Below are positions 1 to 7,044 of a DNA stretch of 20,705 bases, piece after piece. The stretch comes from Candidatus Zixiibacteriota bacterium (GTDB lineage Bacteria > Zixibacteria > MSB-5A5 > RBG-16-43-9), in contig JAOUFL010000010.1 in the NCBI GenBank assembly GCA_029858245.1, positions 1 through 20,705 on the forward strand. Direction: 5' to 3'. Numbering within the stretch: the first letter of the stretch is position 1; every line of letters starts with the position of its first letter. Below the pieces are notes generated by a model that saw nothing but the letters and a program-made list of their open reading frames with translations, had not been told where the DNA came from and made no database searches. The position numbers and the translations under genes were made by a program.

Positions 1-54
1 AGGTGCAGGGTGCAACCCTACCTGGAGAAGTTTCGGAAGGTGCTAAAAAAATAA
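1..54 (+). other. Ambiguous left edge: 3' end of an upstream gene or a repeat end
   Basis: Frame 1 is open from the window edge to a TAA at 52-54 and would end in a lysine-rich, helical-looking tail (…YLEKFRKVLKK). Frame 3 is also open, to a TGA at 63-65. The first 23 bases also form a nested palindrome (AGGT, then AGGGT/ACCCT, then ACCT) that contains CTAC at 18-21, like the repeat ends seen elsewhere in this window. The visible sequence does not decide between a gene tail and a repeat. Confidence 0.25.
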
Positions 55-61
55 AAAGGAC

Positions 62-90
62 TTGATTAATTTTGTAATATTTTTTATAAT
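62..90 (+). promoter_or_regulatory. Sigma-70-like promoter for the two small genes
   Basis: TTGATT at 62-67 and TATAAT at 85-90 are separated by exactly 17 bases in an AT-rich stretch. Transcription would begin near 97, leaving a leader of about 20 bases before the ATG at 117. The -10 box is a perfect consensus match. Confidence 0.6.
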
Positions 91-116
91 ATAAATTAAC
101 TGGTTTTTAAACAGGT

Positions 117-320
117 ATGTCAACGAGAAGAAGTGATAAGCTTTTTTTGGAAGGGATTAGTTCTCTAAAATTAAAGGACTTCAAGCTCGCAGAAGGTAAG
201 TTCAAGGAGATGGTAATTAAGAGAACTCCCAAATGCGAGAAAGCAGCAATAATCTATCAAGCATTACTTATCAGAAAAGAATGTGATAACCTAATACGGG
301 AATTAAAACATAGATTTTAA
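117..320 (+). CDS. Small hypothetical helical protein (TPR-like)
   Basis: A 67-residue protein of unknown function. Residues about 8-45 (LFLEGISSLKLKDFKLAEGKF…) have the spacing of small and aromatic residues of a tetratricopeptide-like helix pair: a first helix, a short DFKLAE turn, then a second helix. The rest is charged and helical. There is no signal peptide or membrane segment. It follows a good promoter, but its own ribosome site is weak (AGG at 113-115 is too close to the ATG). The next gene starts 10 bases downstream with a clear ribosome site, so the two form a short operon ended by the hairpin at 561-593. A single TPR-like pair usually works as a protein-binding piece. It could equally be a shortened remnant of a longer TPR protein. 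Confidence 0.6.
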   Translation: MSTRRSDKLFLEGISSLKLKDFKLAEGKFKEMVIKRTPKCEKAAIIYQALLIRKECDNLIRELKHRF

Positions 321-329
321 AGGAGAAAT

Positions 330-521
330 ATGCCCAGGAAACAGAGGACCTTTGCAGACAAGGTAAAAGCAGAAACGCATGTGATCTATTGTCCTAAATG
401 CGGAGGGGCTCAACAGAGTATTCTATATGTGCAATCGATAAAAACCAGCAGCGGTTCAGTGAAATTCAGGGGGAAAAATGTAAATGTCTGTAAATGTAAT
501 CAAGCTGAGATTTATAAATAA
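330..521 (+). CDS. Small zinc-ribbon-like protein
   Basis: A 63-residue basic protein with two metal-binding pairs: C21-P-K-C24 (followed by GG) and C54-K-C56. The CxxC…CxC arrangement across about 30 residues, with predicted beta strands between, fits a small zinc ribbon. The N-terminus (MPRKQRTFADKVK) is strongly basic and may contact nucleic acid, which is inference. The start has a good ribosome site (AGGAGA, 321-326) just after the stop of the upstream gene. A hairpin and T-run follow about 40 bases after the stop. No function can be named from the sequence. Confidence 0.7.
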   Translation: MPRKQRTFADKVKAETHVIYCPKCGGAQQSILYVQSIKTSSGSVKFRGKNVNVCKCNQAEIYK

Positions 522-560
522 TATACTGAATTTGAAATCTCCACTGATTGAAAATTAATA

Positions 561-593
561 ACCACCGGATCGTTTAAATCCAGTGGTTTTTTT
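561..593 (+). terminator. Rho-independent terminator after the two small genes
   Basis: The stem ACCAC-c-GGAT / ATCC-a-GTGGT (561-587, one mismatch, loop CGTTTA) runs straight into a T-run ending at 593. It separates the small-gene pair from the oxidoreductase operon, whose promoter follows at 617. Confidence 0.8.
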
Positions 594-616
594 AGTAAAA
601 AAAGTTATAAAAAGAC

Positions 617-643
617 TTGATTTTTAGATTTAATTTTTATAAC
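617..643 (+). promoter_or_regulatory. Probable promoter of the 2-oxoacid oxidoreductase operon
   Basis: TTGATT at 617-622 and TATAAC at 638-643 with a 15-base spacer, shorter than usual. The bases before the -35 (AAAAAGAC) resemble those before the promoter at 62-90, which supports a real signal. The first gene begins at 681. Confidence 0.4.
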
Positions 644-680
644 GTATATGTTTTGTATTTTTAATTCAAACGAGGTAAAG

Positions 681-884
681 ATGCCAAGAATTGAAGTAGA
701 TGTCAACAGGTGCAAAGGATGCGAGCTATGCGTGGTTGCCTGTCCTTATAAGGTGATCTCGCTATCAGGGAAATTCGCTCACACAGGATACTACCCTGCG
801 GCTATGGTTCAGCCGGAAAAATGTACTGGCTGTACACTTTGTGCACTGGTTTGCCCTGATGTTGCTATAGAAGTTTACAAATAA
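681..884 (+). CDS. 2-oxoacid:ferredoxin oxidoreductase, ferredoxin (delta) subunit
   Basis: A 67-residue dicluster ferredoxin that carries electrons from the oxidoreductase. It has two classic [4Fe-4S] motifs: C11-K-G-C14-E-L-C17 with C21-P, and C48-T-G-C51-T-L-C54 with C58-P. The start is placed at ATG 681, not the in-frame ATG at 648, because GAGG at 671-674 lies at proper distance from 681 and homologues begin near MPRIEVD. It is the first of four genes transcribed together (ferredoxin, alpha, beta, gamma), the usual order for the delta subunit of four-subunit 2-oxoglutarate or 2-oxoisovalerate enzymes. Its length is normal for a KorD/VorD-type subunit. The substrate of the complex cannot be read from this gene. 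Confidence 0.88.
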   Translation: MPRIEVDVNRCKGCELCVVACPYKVISLSGKFAHTGYYPAAMVQPEKCTGCTLCALVCPDVAIEVYK

Positions 885-942
885 CTGTTTTCATCAGGGG
901 CTTTCCAAAAATGGTTTTAAGATTAAAAAGGAGAATTTTGAA

Positions 943-2004
943 ATGGGTGAAAAGTTGTTGATGAAAGGGAACGAGGCTTTAGCCGAAGGTGCGGTAAGAG
1001 CTGGATGCAGGTTTTTTTCTGGTTATCCCATCACTCCTCAAAATGAGGTGCCGGAATATCTCTCCTGGAGGCTTCCAGAAGTTGGGGGGACCTTCATTCA
1101 GGCAGAGAGTGAAGTAGCAGCGATAAATATGCTTTACGGAGCTTCTGCTTGCGGTGCCAGGGTGATGACCTCTTCGTCTGGTCCGGGGATCAGTTTGAAA
1201 CAAGAAGGGATTTCCTATATTTCAGGTGCTAACCTGCCTATTTTCTATGCTAATGTAATGAGAGGGGGTCCTGGTTTGGGGAATATCGCTCCGGCTCAAG
1301 GGGATTATTACCAGTCAACCAGAGGAGGCGGACATGGTGACTACCGGGTAATAGTACTTGCACCTAATTCGGTTTCTGAAATGGGTAACTTCCCCAAAAG
1401 GTGTTATGATCTGGCTGAAAAGTACCGGATGGCTTCCATGGTTCTTGCTGATGGTCTTTTAGGTCAGATGATGGAGCCTATAGAATTCGACTTCGAGCCA
1501 GTTGATCCGGCAAAACTCCCCCCAAAAGAGTGGGCTTTAGGAAATGCGGAAGGGCGTGAAAGGAGAATTATAAGATCTTATGATTTAAAACCCGGATATT
1601 TAGAGAAAATGACTTTAAAACTGCTGGAGAAATATAATAAGATTGAGGAGCAGGAGGTAAAATACGAAGCGGTTCAAACTGAGGATGCAGAAATCCTGCT
1701 GGTTGCATACGGCACCTCTTCCCGAATCTCAAAGGAAGCATTAATGCTGGGAAGAAAAGAAGGTATAAAAGTAGGACTTTTAAGGCCTATCACTTTATGG
1801 CCCTTTCCCACTAAAATTTTGGGTGAACTATCCGGGAGAATTAAAAAGATTTTGACAGTGGAGATGAGTCTGGGACAGCTAATAGATGATGTCAAATTAG
1901 CAGTGGAGGGTAAATCCAGAGTTTATCTACATGGCAGACCCTCTGGAGGGATACCAACAGGTGAGGAAGTCCTGGAGATAATTAAAAATATTTGCAGTGA
2001 ATAA
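943..2004 (+). CDS. vorB: 2-oxoacid:ferredoxin oxidoreductase alpha subunit (VorB/KorA type)
   Basis: A 353-residue cytoplasmic subunit of the enzyme that oxidatively decarboxylates a 2-oxoacid with CoA to acyl-CoA, CO2 and reduced ferredoxin; run in reverse it fixes CO2. The N-terminal pyrimidine-binding domain carries the hallmark Y28-P-I-T-P32 segment (GYPITPQNE) and a glycine-rich stretch around residues 75-110 (TSSSGPGISLKQEG). The C-terminal third (about 245-350) resembles transketolase domain II (LLVAYGTSSRI…). Length and sequence most resemble proteins annotated as 3-methyl-2-oxobutanoate dehydrogenase subunit VorB, so a branched-chain oxoacid is a plausible substrate, but 2-oxoglutarate enzymes are very close relatives. 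AAGGAG at 928-933 is the ribosome site. Confidence 0.9.
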   Translation: MGEKLLMKGNEALAEGAVRAGCRFFSGYPITPQNEVPEYLSWRLPEVGGTFIQAESEVAAINMLYGASACGARVMTSSSGPGISLKQEGISYISGANLPIFYANVMRGGPGLGNIAPAQGDYYQSTRGGGHGDYRVIVLAPNSVSEMGNFPKRCYDLAEKYRMASMVLADGLLGQMMEPIEFDFEPVDPAKLPPKEWALGNAEGRERRIIRSYDLKPGYLEKMTLKLLEKYNKIEEQEVKYEAVQTEDAEILLVAYGTSSRISKEALMLGRKEGIKVGLLRPITLWPFPTKILGELSGRIKKILTVEMSLGQLIDDVKLAVEGKSRVYLHGRPSGGIPTGEEVLEIIKNICSE

Positions 2005-2067
2005 TCGATTGAATAGATTTATAGTTTAAGCTATCTGATATAAAAGATTCTTGATTTCGGAGGAAGT

Positions 2068-2859
2068 ATGGAGAAGAAAGTTTTTTCAAGGACAAAGGGT
2101 TTAACAGAAGTATTTATGCGATATTGTCCCGGGTGCGGGCATGGAGTGATTCACCGGTTAGTAGCGGAAGCGATTGAGGAGCTGGGAGTAAGAAAAAGGA
2201 CAATAGGTATAGCTCCGGTGGGATGTTCGGTTTTCGCAGATGAATATTTTAACTGCGATATGATTCAGCCAGCTCATGGAAGAGGTCCGGCAGTTGCCAC
2301 CGGGATGAAAAGGGTCAAGCCGGATTGTATTGTTTTCAGCTACCAGGGTGATGGGGACCTGGCTTCCATTGGAATGGCGGAAACTGTGCATGCAGCTGCC
2401 AGAGGTGAAAGGATAACCATTATTTTCGTGAATAATGCTATTTACGGAATGACAGGCGGACAGATGGCACCTACTACCCTGGTGGGAATGAAATCGACCA
2501 CCAGTCCTTTTGGCAGGGATCCGAGAGTAGCCGGGTATCCGATTAAAGTGTGTGAGCTGCTCTCCACTTTAGAAGCTCCTTCTTATTTAGCACGTGTTTC
2601 AGTGCATAAGCCAGCTAATGTAATAAAAGCCAAGAAAGCAATTAAAAAAGCTTTTCAGGTGCAGATAGATGATCTGGGTTTCTCATTGGTGGAGATACTT
2701 TCGCAGTGTCCCACTGACTGGTTTGTAACCCCCTTGCAAGCCGTAGAGTATGTAGAAAAGGCAATGGTTCCCTTTTACCCTTTAGGGGAGTTCAAAACCC
2801 CGGAGGGGAAGAAAGAGCCGGCAAAGGCTGAAACAAAGATGGCTGTGGAGAAAGGTTAG
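2068..2859 (+). CDS. 2-oxoacid:ferredoxin oxidoreductase beta subunit, TPP-binding (KorB/VorA type)
   Basis: A 263-residue subunit that holds thiamine pyrophosphate. The cofactor motif is visible as G94-D-G-D97 followed by N122-N123 in VNNAIYGMTGGQ. Four cysteines, C20 and C23 (RYCPGCGH), C53 (VGCS) and C214 (SQCPTDW), match the arrangement that binds a [4Fe-4S] cluster in archaeal two-subunit oxidoreductases; the cluster is inferred from that comparison. Residues about 245-263 form a lysine- and glutamate-rich tail beyond the conserved domain. The ribosome site GGAGG sits directly upstream. The gene follows alpha by 63 bases and precedes gamma by 41. Confidence 0.92.
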   Translation: MEKKVFSRTKGLTEVFMRYCPGCGHGVIHRLVAEAIEELGVRKRTIGIAPVGCSVFADEYFNCDMIQPAHGRGPAVATGMKRVKPDCIVFSYQGDGDLASIGMAETVHAAARGERITIIFVNNAIYGMTGGQMAPTTLVGMKSTTSPFGRDPRVAGYPIKVCELLSTLEAPSYLARVSVHKPANVIKAKKAIKKAFQVQIDDLGFSLVEILSQCPTDWFVTPLQAVEYVEKAMVPFYPLGEFKTPEGKKEPAKAETKMAVEKG

Positions 2860-2900
2860 ATTTCAGCACGATCTAAATCGTTAATTTATTGGAGGTATAG

Positions 2901-3434
2901 ATGTATCAAGGTGTGATAATGTCAGGTTTCGGTGGACAGGGGATAATCTCCGCGGGTATTCTTTTAGCATATACCGGTTTAACGGAAGGTAAACATGTTA
3001 CCTTTTTTCCGGCTTACGGGGCAGAGATGAGAGGTGGAACAGCTAATTGCTCAGTGGTTATCTCTTCTGAGGAGATAGCCTCACCGGTTGTTGCTTTTCC
3101 TGATACTCTGATAGTAATGAATGAGCCTTCTTTAACTAAATTCGAACCCTCGATCAGAAAAGGCGGTCTTCTTTTAATCAACAGCTCACTGGTGTCAGGA
3201 AAATCCAAAAGAGACGATTTGAACATACATTATATTCGAGCAAATGAGTTTGCAGAGAAGTTAGGTACCATAAAAATCGCTAATATGGTGATGATTGGAG
3301 CTTATTCCAGGATAACAGGAGCGATCTCCATTGAAGGGCTGAGGAAATCTTTGAAAAAGGTTTTCCCCCGTGCCAGGCAGGATATCTTAGACATGGATTT
3401 AGAGGCTCTGAAAAAAGGGATGGAAACGGTTTAA
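2901..3434 (+). CDS. 2-oxoacid:ferredoxin oxidoreductase gamma subunit (KorC type)
   Basis: A 177-residue gamma subunit, which in related enzymes helps bind coenzyme A. The start MSGFGGQGIISAG (from residue 7) and the later YGAEMRGGTANCSVVIS are signatures of the family. The length is normal for a stand-alone gamma subunit. It has a strong ribosome site (GGAGG at 2891-2895) and closes the four-gene operon. No convincing T-run terminator follows; the strong palindrome at 3486-3553 is the first structure downstream. Together the four genes encode a complete alpha-beta-gamma-delta enzyme. Confidence 0.9.
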   Translation: MYQGVIMSGFGGQGIISAGILLAYTGLTEGKHVTFFPAYGAEMRGGTANCSVVISSEEIASPVVAFPDTLIVMNEPSLTKFEPSIRKGGLLLINSSLVSGKSKRDDLNIHYIRANEFAEKLGTIKIANMVMIGAYSRITGAISIEGLRKSLKKVFPRARQDILDMDLEALKKGMETV

Positions 3435-3485
3435 CATAAGATTTATTCGTTTTTGTGGGAATCGGAATTCCTTCATGATTAGTTA

Positions 3486-3553
3486 GTAGGGGTGACCCGA
3501 CAGTTCGACAGACTCACTGTCCTGAGTGGAGTCGAAGGACGGGTCGCCCCTAC
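3486..3553. repeat. REP-like palindrome with GTAG/CTAC ends
   Basis: The arms GTAGGGGTGACCCG (3486-3499) and CGGGTCGCCCCTAC (3540-3553) pair with one mismatch, and a second stem (TTCGAC/GTCGAA) lies inside. GTAG abuts the foot of the stem on both strands. It follows the oxidoreductase operon and may also damp read-through. Confidence 0.8.
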
Positions 3554-3588
3554 ATCTTTATCATTGCCCTCAAGGCGCAACAGTCTAG

Positions 3589-3611
3589 CCCTCTCCTTAA
3601 CAAGGAGAGGG
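3589..3611. repeat. Perfect short hairpin, CCCTCTCCTT family
   Basis: CCCTCTCCTT and AAGGAGAGGG form a perfect 10-bp stem with loop AAC. No T-run follows, so it is not a typical terminator. A diverged relative lies between trmD and rplS (12710-12741) and a fragment near 13591. Confidence 0.7.
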
Positions 3612-3649
3612 AATTAACAGTGCGACCTTTAAGAGTCACCAATAATATT

Positions 3650-3679
3650 GTAGGAACAGAACAGTTTTCTGTCCCCACA
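3650..3679. repeat. Degraded single REP-like hairpin with GTAG foot
   Basis: GTAG at 3650-3653 is followed by an imperfect GAACAGAA / TTTCTGTCC stem. The right end reads CCAC rather than CTAC, so this looks like a decaying copy. Confidence 0.5.
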
Positions 3680-3757
3680 TTCTTATAGATTTTTCTCTTT
3701 ATTTATTTTATCTTTGGCTTAATGTAGTTTTTCTATTAAAAAAGAATATAACATCCT

Positions 3758-6301
3758 ATGCATCCTTTATCCGAGAAAATAAAAAAAGAGCTTCTGCCTT
3801 TTGTAATCAAGCCCGGAAGATATGTGGGGAATGAACTTAATGTAATCAGAAAAGAACCAGAAGATAAGCTCAAATTTGCACTGGTCTTCCCGGATATCTA
3901 CGAGATCGGGATGTCCTATCTGGGTTTACGTATTCTATATCATATTATCAATAAAAGACCTGATACCCTTTGCGAGAGAGCCTTTTTACCCTGGCCTGAG
4001 GCAGAATATGTTTTAAGAGAAAAATCCATTCCGCTTTTTTCTTTAGAAAGTTATACACCCTTGCGAGAATTCGACATAATCGGTTTTTCACTTACTTATG
4101 AGCTCAATTATACCGGGGCGCTTAATATTCTTGATCTTGCCGGAATTCCACTTTTCTCAAAAGACAGAGGAGATGAATTTCCCTTGATTATTGCCGGGGG
4201 CTTTTCTGTTTTTAATCCCGAGCCGGTAACAGATTTTTTTGACCTTTTCGTTATTGGAGATGCAGAGGAGGTCATAAACCAAATTCTGGATATAATCGAA
4301 AAAGGTAAAAAAGAAAATCTCTCGAAAGATGTACTCCTGCAAGAGCTTTCAAGAATCCAGGGGATATATGTTCCCTCTTTTTATGAGCCAAAGTATGATT
4401 CCCAAAACCGCTTCCTGGGATTGTTTTCATTGGTATCCGGAGAACCTTTGAAGATTAAAGCCAGTACTGTTCCCGAGTTGAAATCCGAATATTACACCAG
4501 AGCTCCTCTTGTTCCTTTTATAGAAACAGCACATGACCGGCTTACCCTGGAAATTATGAGAGGCTGCGGGCAGGCTTGCCGTTTCTGTGAAGCTACTGCC
4601 ATATACAGACCAAGAAGGAGTAAAAGCCTGGAGCAGATATTGAAAGAGGCAGAGGAGGGGATTGCTAATACAGGCTGGGATGAGCTCTCGTTATTTTCAC
4701 TTTCCTCGACTGATTATCATAACCTGCCTGGGTTAGTTCAGAAGCTTCAGAAAAGGTTTTTTCCCAAAAGGATGTCCATTGCTTTGCCCTCGATGCGTCC
4801 AGGTTCTTTTTCTATAGAGATCGCCAAGACTATTACCCAAACCAGGAAGACCGGTTTAACCTTTGCACCCGAAGCAGGTACCCAGAGGCTTAGAGATAGC
4901 ATAAATAAAAAAATAACAGAAGAAGACTTGCTTAAAAGTGCAGAGATAGCCTATTCCTCAGGCTGGAACTTGATAAAACTTTATTTTATGATCGGGCTTC
5001 CCAATGAGACAGATGAGGATATAAAAGGGATTGCAGAGCTGGTGAGAAAAGTTCTTCAAACAGGTAAATATTTTGGCGCAGGGAAAGGTCTAAATATTAC
5101 CATTTCTCCTTTTACACCTAAACCGCATACCCCTTTTCAATGGGAAAAACAGGATAGCATAGAAGAGATCGAGATAAAATATTCCAGGCTTAGAGAATTA
5201 CTTTCTTTTTTTAAGAATCTAAAAGTGAGTTATCGCGATCCCCAGGTTTCTTTCCTTGAAGGGGTTTTGGGGAGGGGTGATAGGAAGCTCGGTAAAGTAA
5301 TCTATTCTGCCTGGAAAAACGGTGCGAAACTGGATGCCTGGACCGAGCATTTCGACTATGATTTCTGGCTAAAGGCATTCGAAGAAAACAAGGTCAAGGC
5401 AGAAGATTATCTAATGTCCCGGAATTTAGAAGAGGTCCTGCCCTGGGAGTATATCACCAGAGATTTAACCAAAAATTTTTTGATAAGGGAAAGAGGAAGA
5501 GCTTTTGAACCGGAGATGGAAACGGAAGAAGAGAAAAAGAAGGAGGAGTGCATACCTCCACCGGAAGAGGAAAAAGAAATATTTGGCAGGAAGAAAAAAA
5601 GGATAACCGCAGCTCCATCTACTACGGTTGCCCGCAGCAGAGTGAGATTGAGATGGAGCAAGGCTGAAGAAGTCAGGTTCACTTCACATTTAGACGTGGT
5701 CAGGGTTTTTGAGCGGGCGATAAGACGCTCTGAAATCCCGATAGCATATTCGGAAGGATTTCATCCTCATCAGAGGATTGCCTTGGGGCCTCCTCTGCCC
5801 CTGGGATTTATTTCAGAGGCTGAGTATATTGACCTGCAGTTTATTGAGCCATTTTCCAATGAATTTGTATCGAAACTGAATAAAACTCTTCCACCAGGAT
5901 TTAAGGTCCTGGAGGGAAAACCTATTTTCAGCAAAGCAGAGTCTTTATCTTCTGCTATAAATGCAGCTTTTTATAAAATAGAACTACCTTTAACTGAGGC
6001 GGTGATAAGAGATAGTGTAGAAAATATCTTTAACATGAAAAATTTAATAATCTCTCGACTCTCCAAAAATGAGGAAATAAAAGAGGTGGATATAAGATAT
6101 GAGATTCTGAAGCTTGAGAATACAGGCTCTACTTTAGAAATGCTCCTGACCACAGGAAACCAGGGCTATGCCAAGCCTCAGGAAGTTTTGACCTTTGGGT
6201 TCGGAATGAAAGAAAAAGAGGTTTTGAGCCTGCTGATAAAAAGAGAAGGGCTTTTCGTAAAAAGAGAGGATAAACTTCTATCTCCTATGGAAATTATATA
6301 A
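3758..6301 (+). CDS. Radical SAM protein fused to a DUF2344 domain
   Basis: An 847-residue fusion. Residues about 1-240 form an alpha/beta domain like the cobalamin-binding-type N-terminus of many radical SAM enzymes. Residues about 255-520 are the radical SAM core, with the cluster motif C270-G-Q-A-C274-R-F-C277 in EIMRGCGQACRFCEA. A very acidic and basic linker (about 575-625) leads to a C-terminal domain from about 627 (VRLRWSKAEEVRFTSHLD) that matches DUF2344 (radical SAM-linked family, TIGR03936). The first part fits the uncharacterised family TIGR03960. Fused and split forms exist, often near ribosome and RNase E/G genes, and the function is unknown; a role in RNA or ribosome modification is inference. 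There is no strong ribosome site before ATG 3758. A repeat block replaces the expected downstream partner. Confidence 0.88.
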   Translation: MHPLSEKIKKELLPFVIKPGRYVGNELNVIRKEPEDKLKFALVFPDIYEIGMSYLGLRILYHIINKRPDTLCERAFLPWPEAEYVLREKSIPLFSLESYTPLREFDIIGFSLTYELNYTGALNILDLAGIPLFSKDRGDEFPLIIAGGFSVFNPEPVTDFFDLFVIGDAEEVINQILDIIEKGKKENLSKDVLLQELSRIQGIYVPSFYEPKYDSQNRFLGLFSLVSGEPLKIKASTVPELKSEYYTRAPLVPFIETAHDRLTLEIMRGCGQACRFCEATAIYRPRRSKSLEQILKEAEEGIANTGWDELSLFSLSSTDYHNLPGLVQKLQKRFFPKRMSIALPSMRPGSFSIEIAKTITQTRKTGLTFAPEAGTQRLRDSINKKITEEDLLKSAEIAYSSGWNLIKLYFMIGLPNETDEDIKGIAELVRKVLQTGKYFGAGKGLNITISPFTPKPHTPFQWEKQDSIEEIEIKYSRLRELLSFFKNLKVSYRDPQVSFLEGVLGRGDRKLGKVIYSAWKNGAKLDAWTEHFDYDFWLKAFEENKVKAEDYLMSRNLEEVLPWEYITRDLTKNFLIRERGRAFEPEMETEEEKKKEECIPPPEEEKEIFGRKKKRITAAPSTTVARSRVRLRWSKAEEVRFTSHLDVVRVFERAIRRSEIPIAYSEGFHPHQRIALGPPLPLGFISEAEYIDLQFIEPFSNEFVSKLNKTLPPGFKVLEGKPIFSKAESLSSAINAAFYKIELPLTEAVIRDSVENIFNMKNLIISRLSKNEEIKEVDIRYEILKLENTGSTLEMLLTTGNQGYAKPQEVLTFGFGMKEKEVLSLLIKREGLFVKREDKLLSPMEII

Positions 6302-6306
6302 AAAAA

Positions 6307-6340
6307 TGTTCAAAGGCTCAAAGGTTCAAAAGTTCAAAGG
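6307..6340. repeat. Short tandem repeat, GTTCAAAGG unit
   Basis: Four imperfect copies of a 9-10 base unit (GTTCAAAGG, CTCAAAGG, GTTCAAAAG, TTCAAAGG) lie just after the stop of the radical SAM gene. This is a simple repeat and no function is evident. Confidence 0.6.
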
Positions 6341-6349
6341 GAAAAAATC

Positions 6350-6372
6350 GTAAGGCAAGGCTTTAGCCTTGC
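6350..6372. repeat. Single REP-like hairpin, degraded GTAA foot
   Basis: GCAAGGCT (6355-6362) and AGCCTTGC (6365-6372) form a perfect 8-bp stem with a two-base loop, preceded by GTAA where intact copies have GTAG. The stem core is related to those at 13319 and 18810 (GGCTttAGCC style). Confidence 0.6.
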
Positions 6373-6384
6373 AAAATAGTTTTT

Positions 6385-6471
6385 GTAGGGGAGACCCTTG
6401 TTGAGCTTAGCGAAATCCCGCTTTCGGGATGGTCTCCCGCAAAAACGGGAGGGGACAAGCCCCTCCCCTAC
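6385..6471. repeat. Two-hairpin GTAG…CTAC repeat, left flank of the RAYT gene
   Basis: GTAG (6385-6388) abuts stem GGGAGACC/GGTCTCCC (6389-6396 with 6431-6438), which encloses a small ATCCCG/CGGGAT hairpin. An eight-base spacer leads to a second stem GGGAGGGG/CCCCTCCC (6447-6454 with 6460-6467), directly followed by CTAC (6468-6471). Read on the other strand, the right end is again GTAG plus hairpin, so the unit is two inverted REP-like sequences. It ends 9 bases before the transposase start codon. Confidence 0.9.
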
Positions 6472-6480
6472 GAAAAAATC

Positions 6481-6960
6481 ATGAAGGACAAACTTCCTAA
6501 AAGGAAACCTACTCGGCTCAAGGATTACGATTATGCTTCTACTAATGCGGTTTTCTTTTTGACCGTTCGTTCCCAATCTAATCGCCAGGTATTTAAAAAT
6601 CCTGATTTTAATTTTAAATGTATTGATTACATCAAAGAAGAAAAAGTCCGTTTAGGGCACGCAGTTTATGTTTTTTGTCTGATGCCAGATCATCTACATT
6701 TTTTGATAAGCCCTTTAGAGTCGAATATTCCAGTGACACAATATATGAATGGTTTAATTAGCAAGATGACTCGCTTGTCTTGGAATTATGGATATAGCGG
6801 TAAATTGATGCAGAGAAGTTTTCATGACCACGTTGTTAGAGAGGAAGAGGACCTAAGACAAATAGCAGAATACATTTTGTATAATCCGGTGAGAAAAGGT
6901 TTAGCTCAAAAATGGGAGGATTACCCCTATTGTGGTTTGATTGACCCATTACCTATTTGA
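6481..6960 (+). CDS. REP-associated tyrosine transposase (RAYT, Y1/HUH family)
   Basis: A 159-residue single-domain HUH nuclease. The metal-binding motif is H71-L-H73 in FCLMPDHLHFLISP, and the catalytic tyrosine is most likely Y121 in YILYNPVRKGLA, a segment typical of RAYT and IS200/IS605-like enzymes. The length and the YxxxNPVRxGL signature fit TnpA-REP proteins, which are domesticated relatives of IS200 transposases that nick at GTAG beside REP hairpins. All motifs look intact. No ribosome site precedes ATG 6481. The gene lies between two copies of the same GTAG…CTAC repeat in the same orientation (6385-6471 and 6970-7033), the classic RAYT arrangement. It separates the radical SAM gene from rsmB. 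It is probably responsible for spreading at least that repeat subfamily. Confidence 0.92.
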   Translation: MKDKLPKRKPTRLKDYDYASTNAVFFLTVRSQSNRQVFKNPDFNFKCIDYIKEEKVRLGHAVYVFCLMPDHLHFLISPLESNIPVTQYMNGLISKMTRLSWNYGYSGKLMQRSFHDHVVREEEDLRQIAEYILYNPVRKGLAQKWEDYPYCGLIDPLPI

Positions 6961-6969
6961 GTTTTATAG

Positions 6970-7033
6970 GTAGGGGAGACCCTCGTGGTCTCCCGAAGGA
7001 CTCAGGACGGGAGGGGACAAGCCCCTCCCCTAC
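6970..7033. repeat. Two-hairpin GTAG…CTAC repeat, right flank of the RAYT gene
   Basis: GTAG (6970-6973) abuts GGGAGACC/GGTCTCCC (6974-6981 with 6987-6994). The second stem GGGAGGGG/CCCCTCCC (7009-7016 with 7022-7029) abuts CTAC (7030-7033). Both stems and both ends are identical to the left-flank copy; only the first loop and the spacer differ. The ribosome site of rsmB (GAAGGA, 7034-7039) begins at the base after the repeat. Confidence 0.9.
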
Positions 7034-7044
7034 GAAGGAAATAA

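Larger units (their letters stand above)
3435..3757 (+). other. Intergenic region holding three palindromes and a weak promoter
   Basis: No gene is evident. The region holds a GTAG…CTAC palindrome (3486-3553), a perfect 10-bp hairpin (3589-3611), a degraded hairpin with a GTAG foot (3650-3679) and an AT-rich run before the radical SAM gene. There, TTGGCT at 3714-3719 and TAAAAA at 3737-3742 (17 bases apart) could be a weak promoter. Confidence 0.5.

Noticed and set aside
648..680. Upstream ATG giving an 11-residue longer ferredoxin
   Set aside because: It lies only a few bases after the predicted -10 box, has no ribosome site, and the added residues are atypical; ATG 681 has GAGG at proper spacing.
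6334..6576. 80-residue minus-strand open frame over the RAYT start
   Set aside because: It overlaps the left repeat and the 5' end of the transposase, and contains the same repeat-derived peptide as the frame near 13762.
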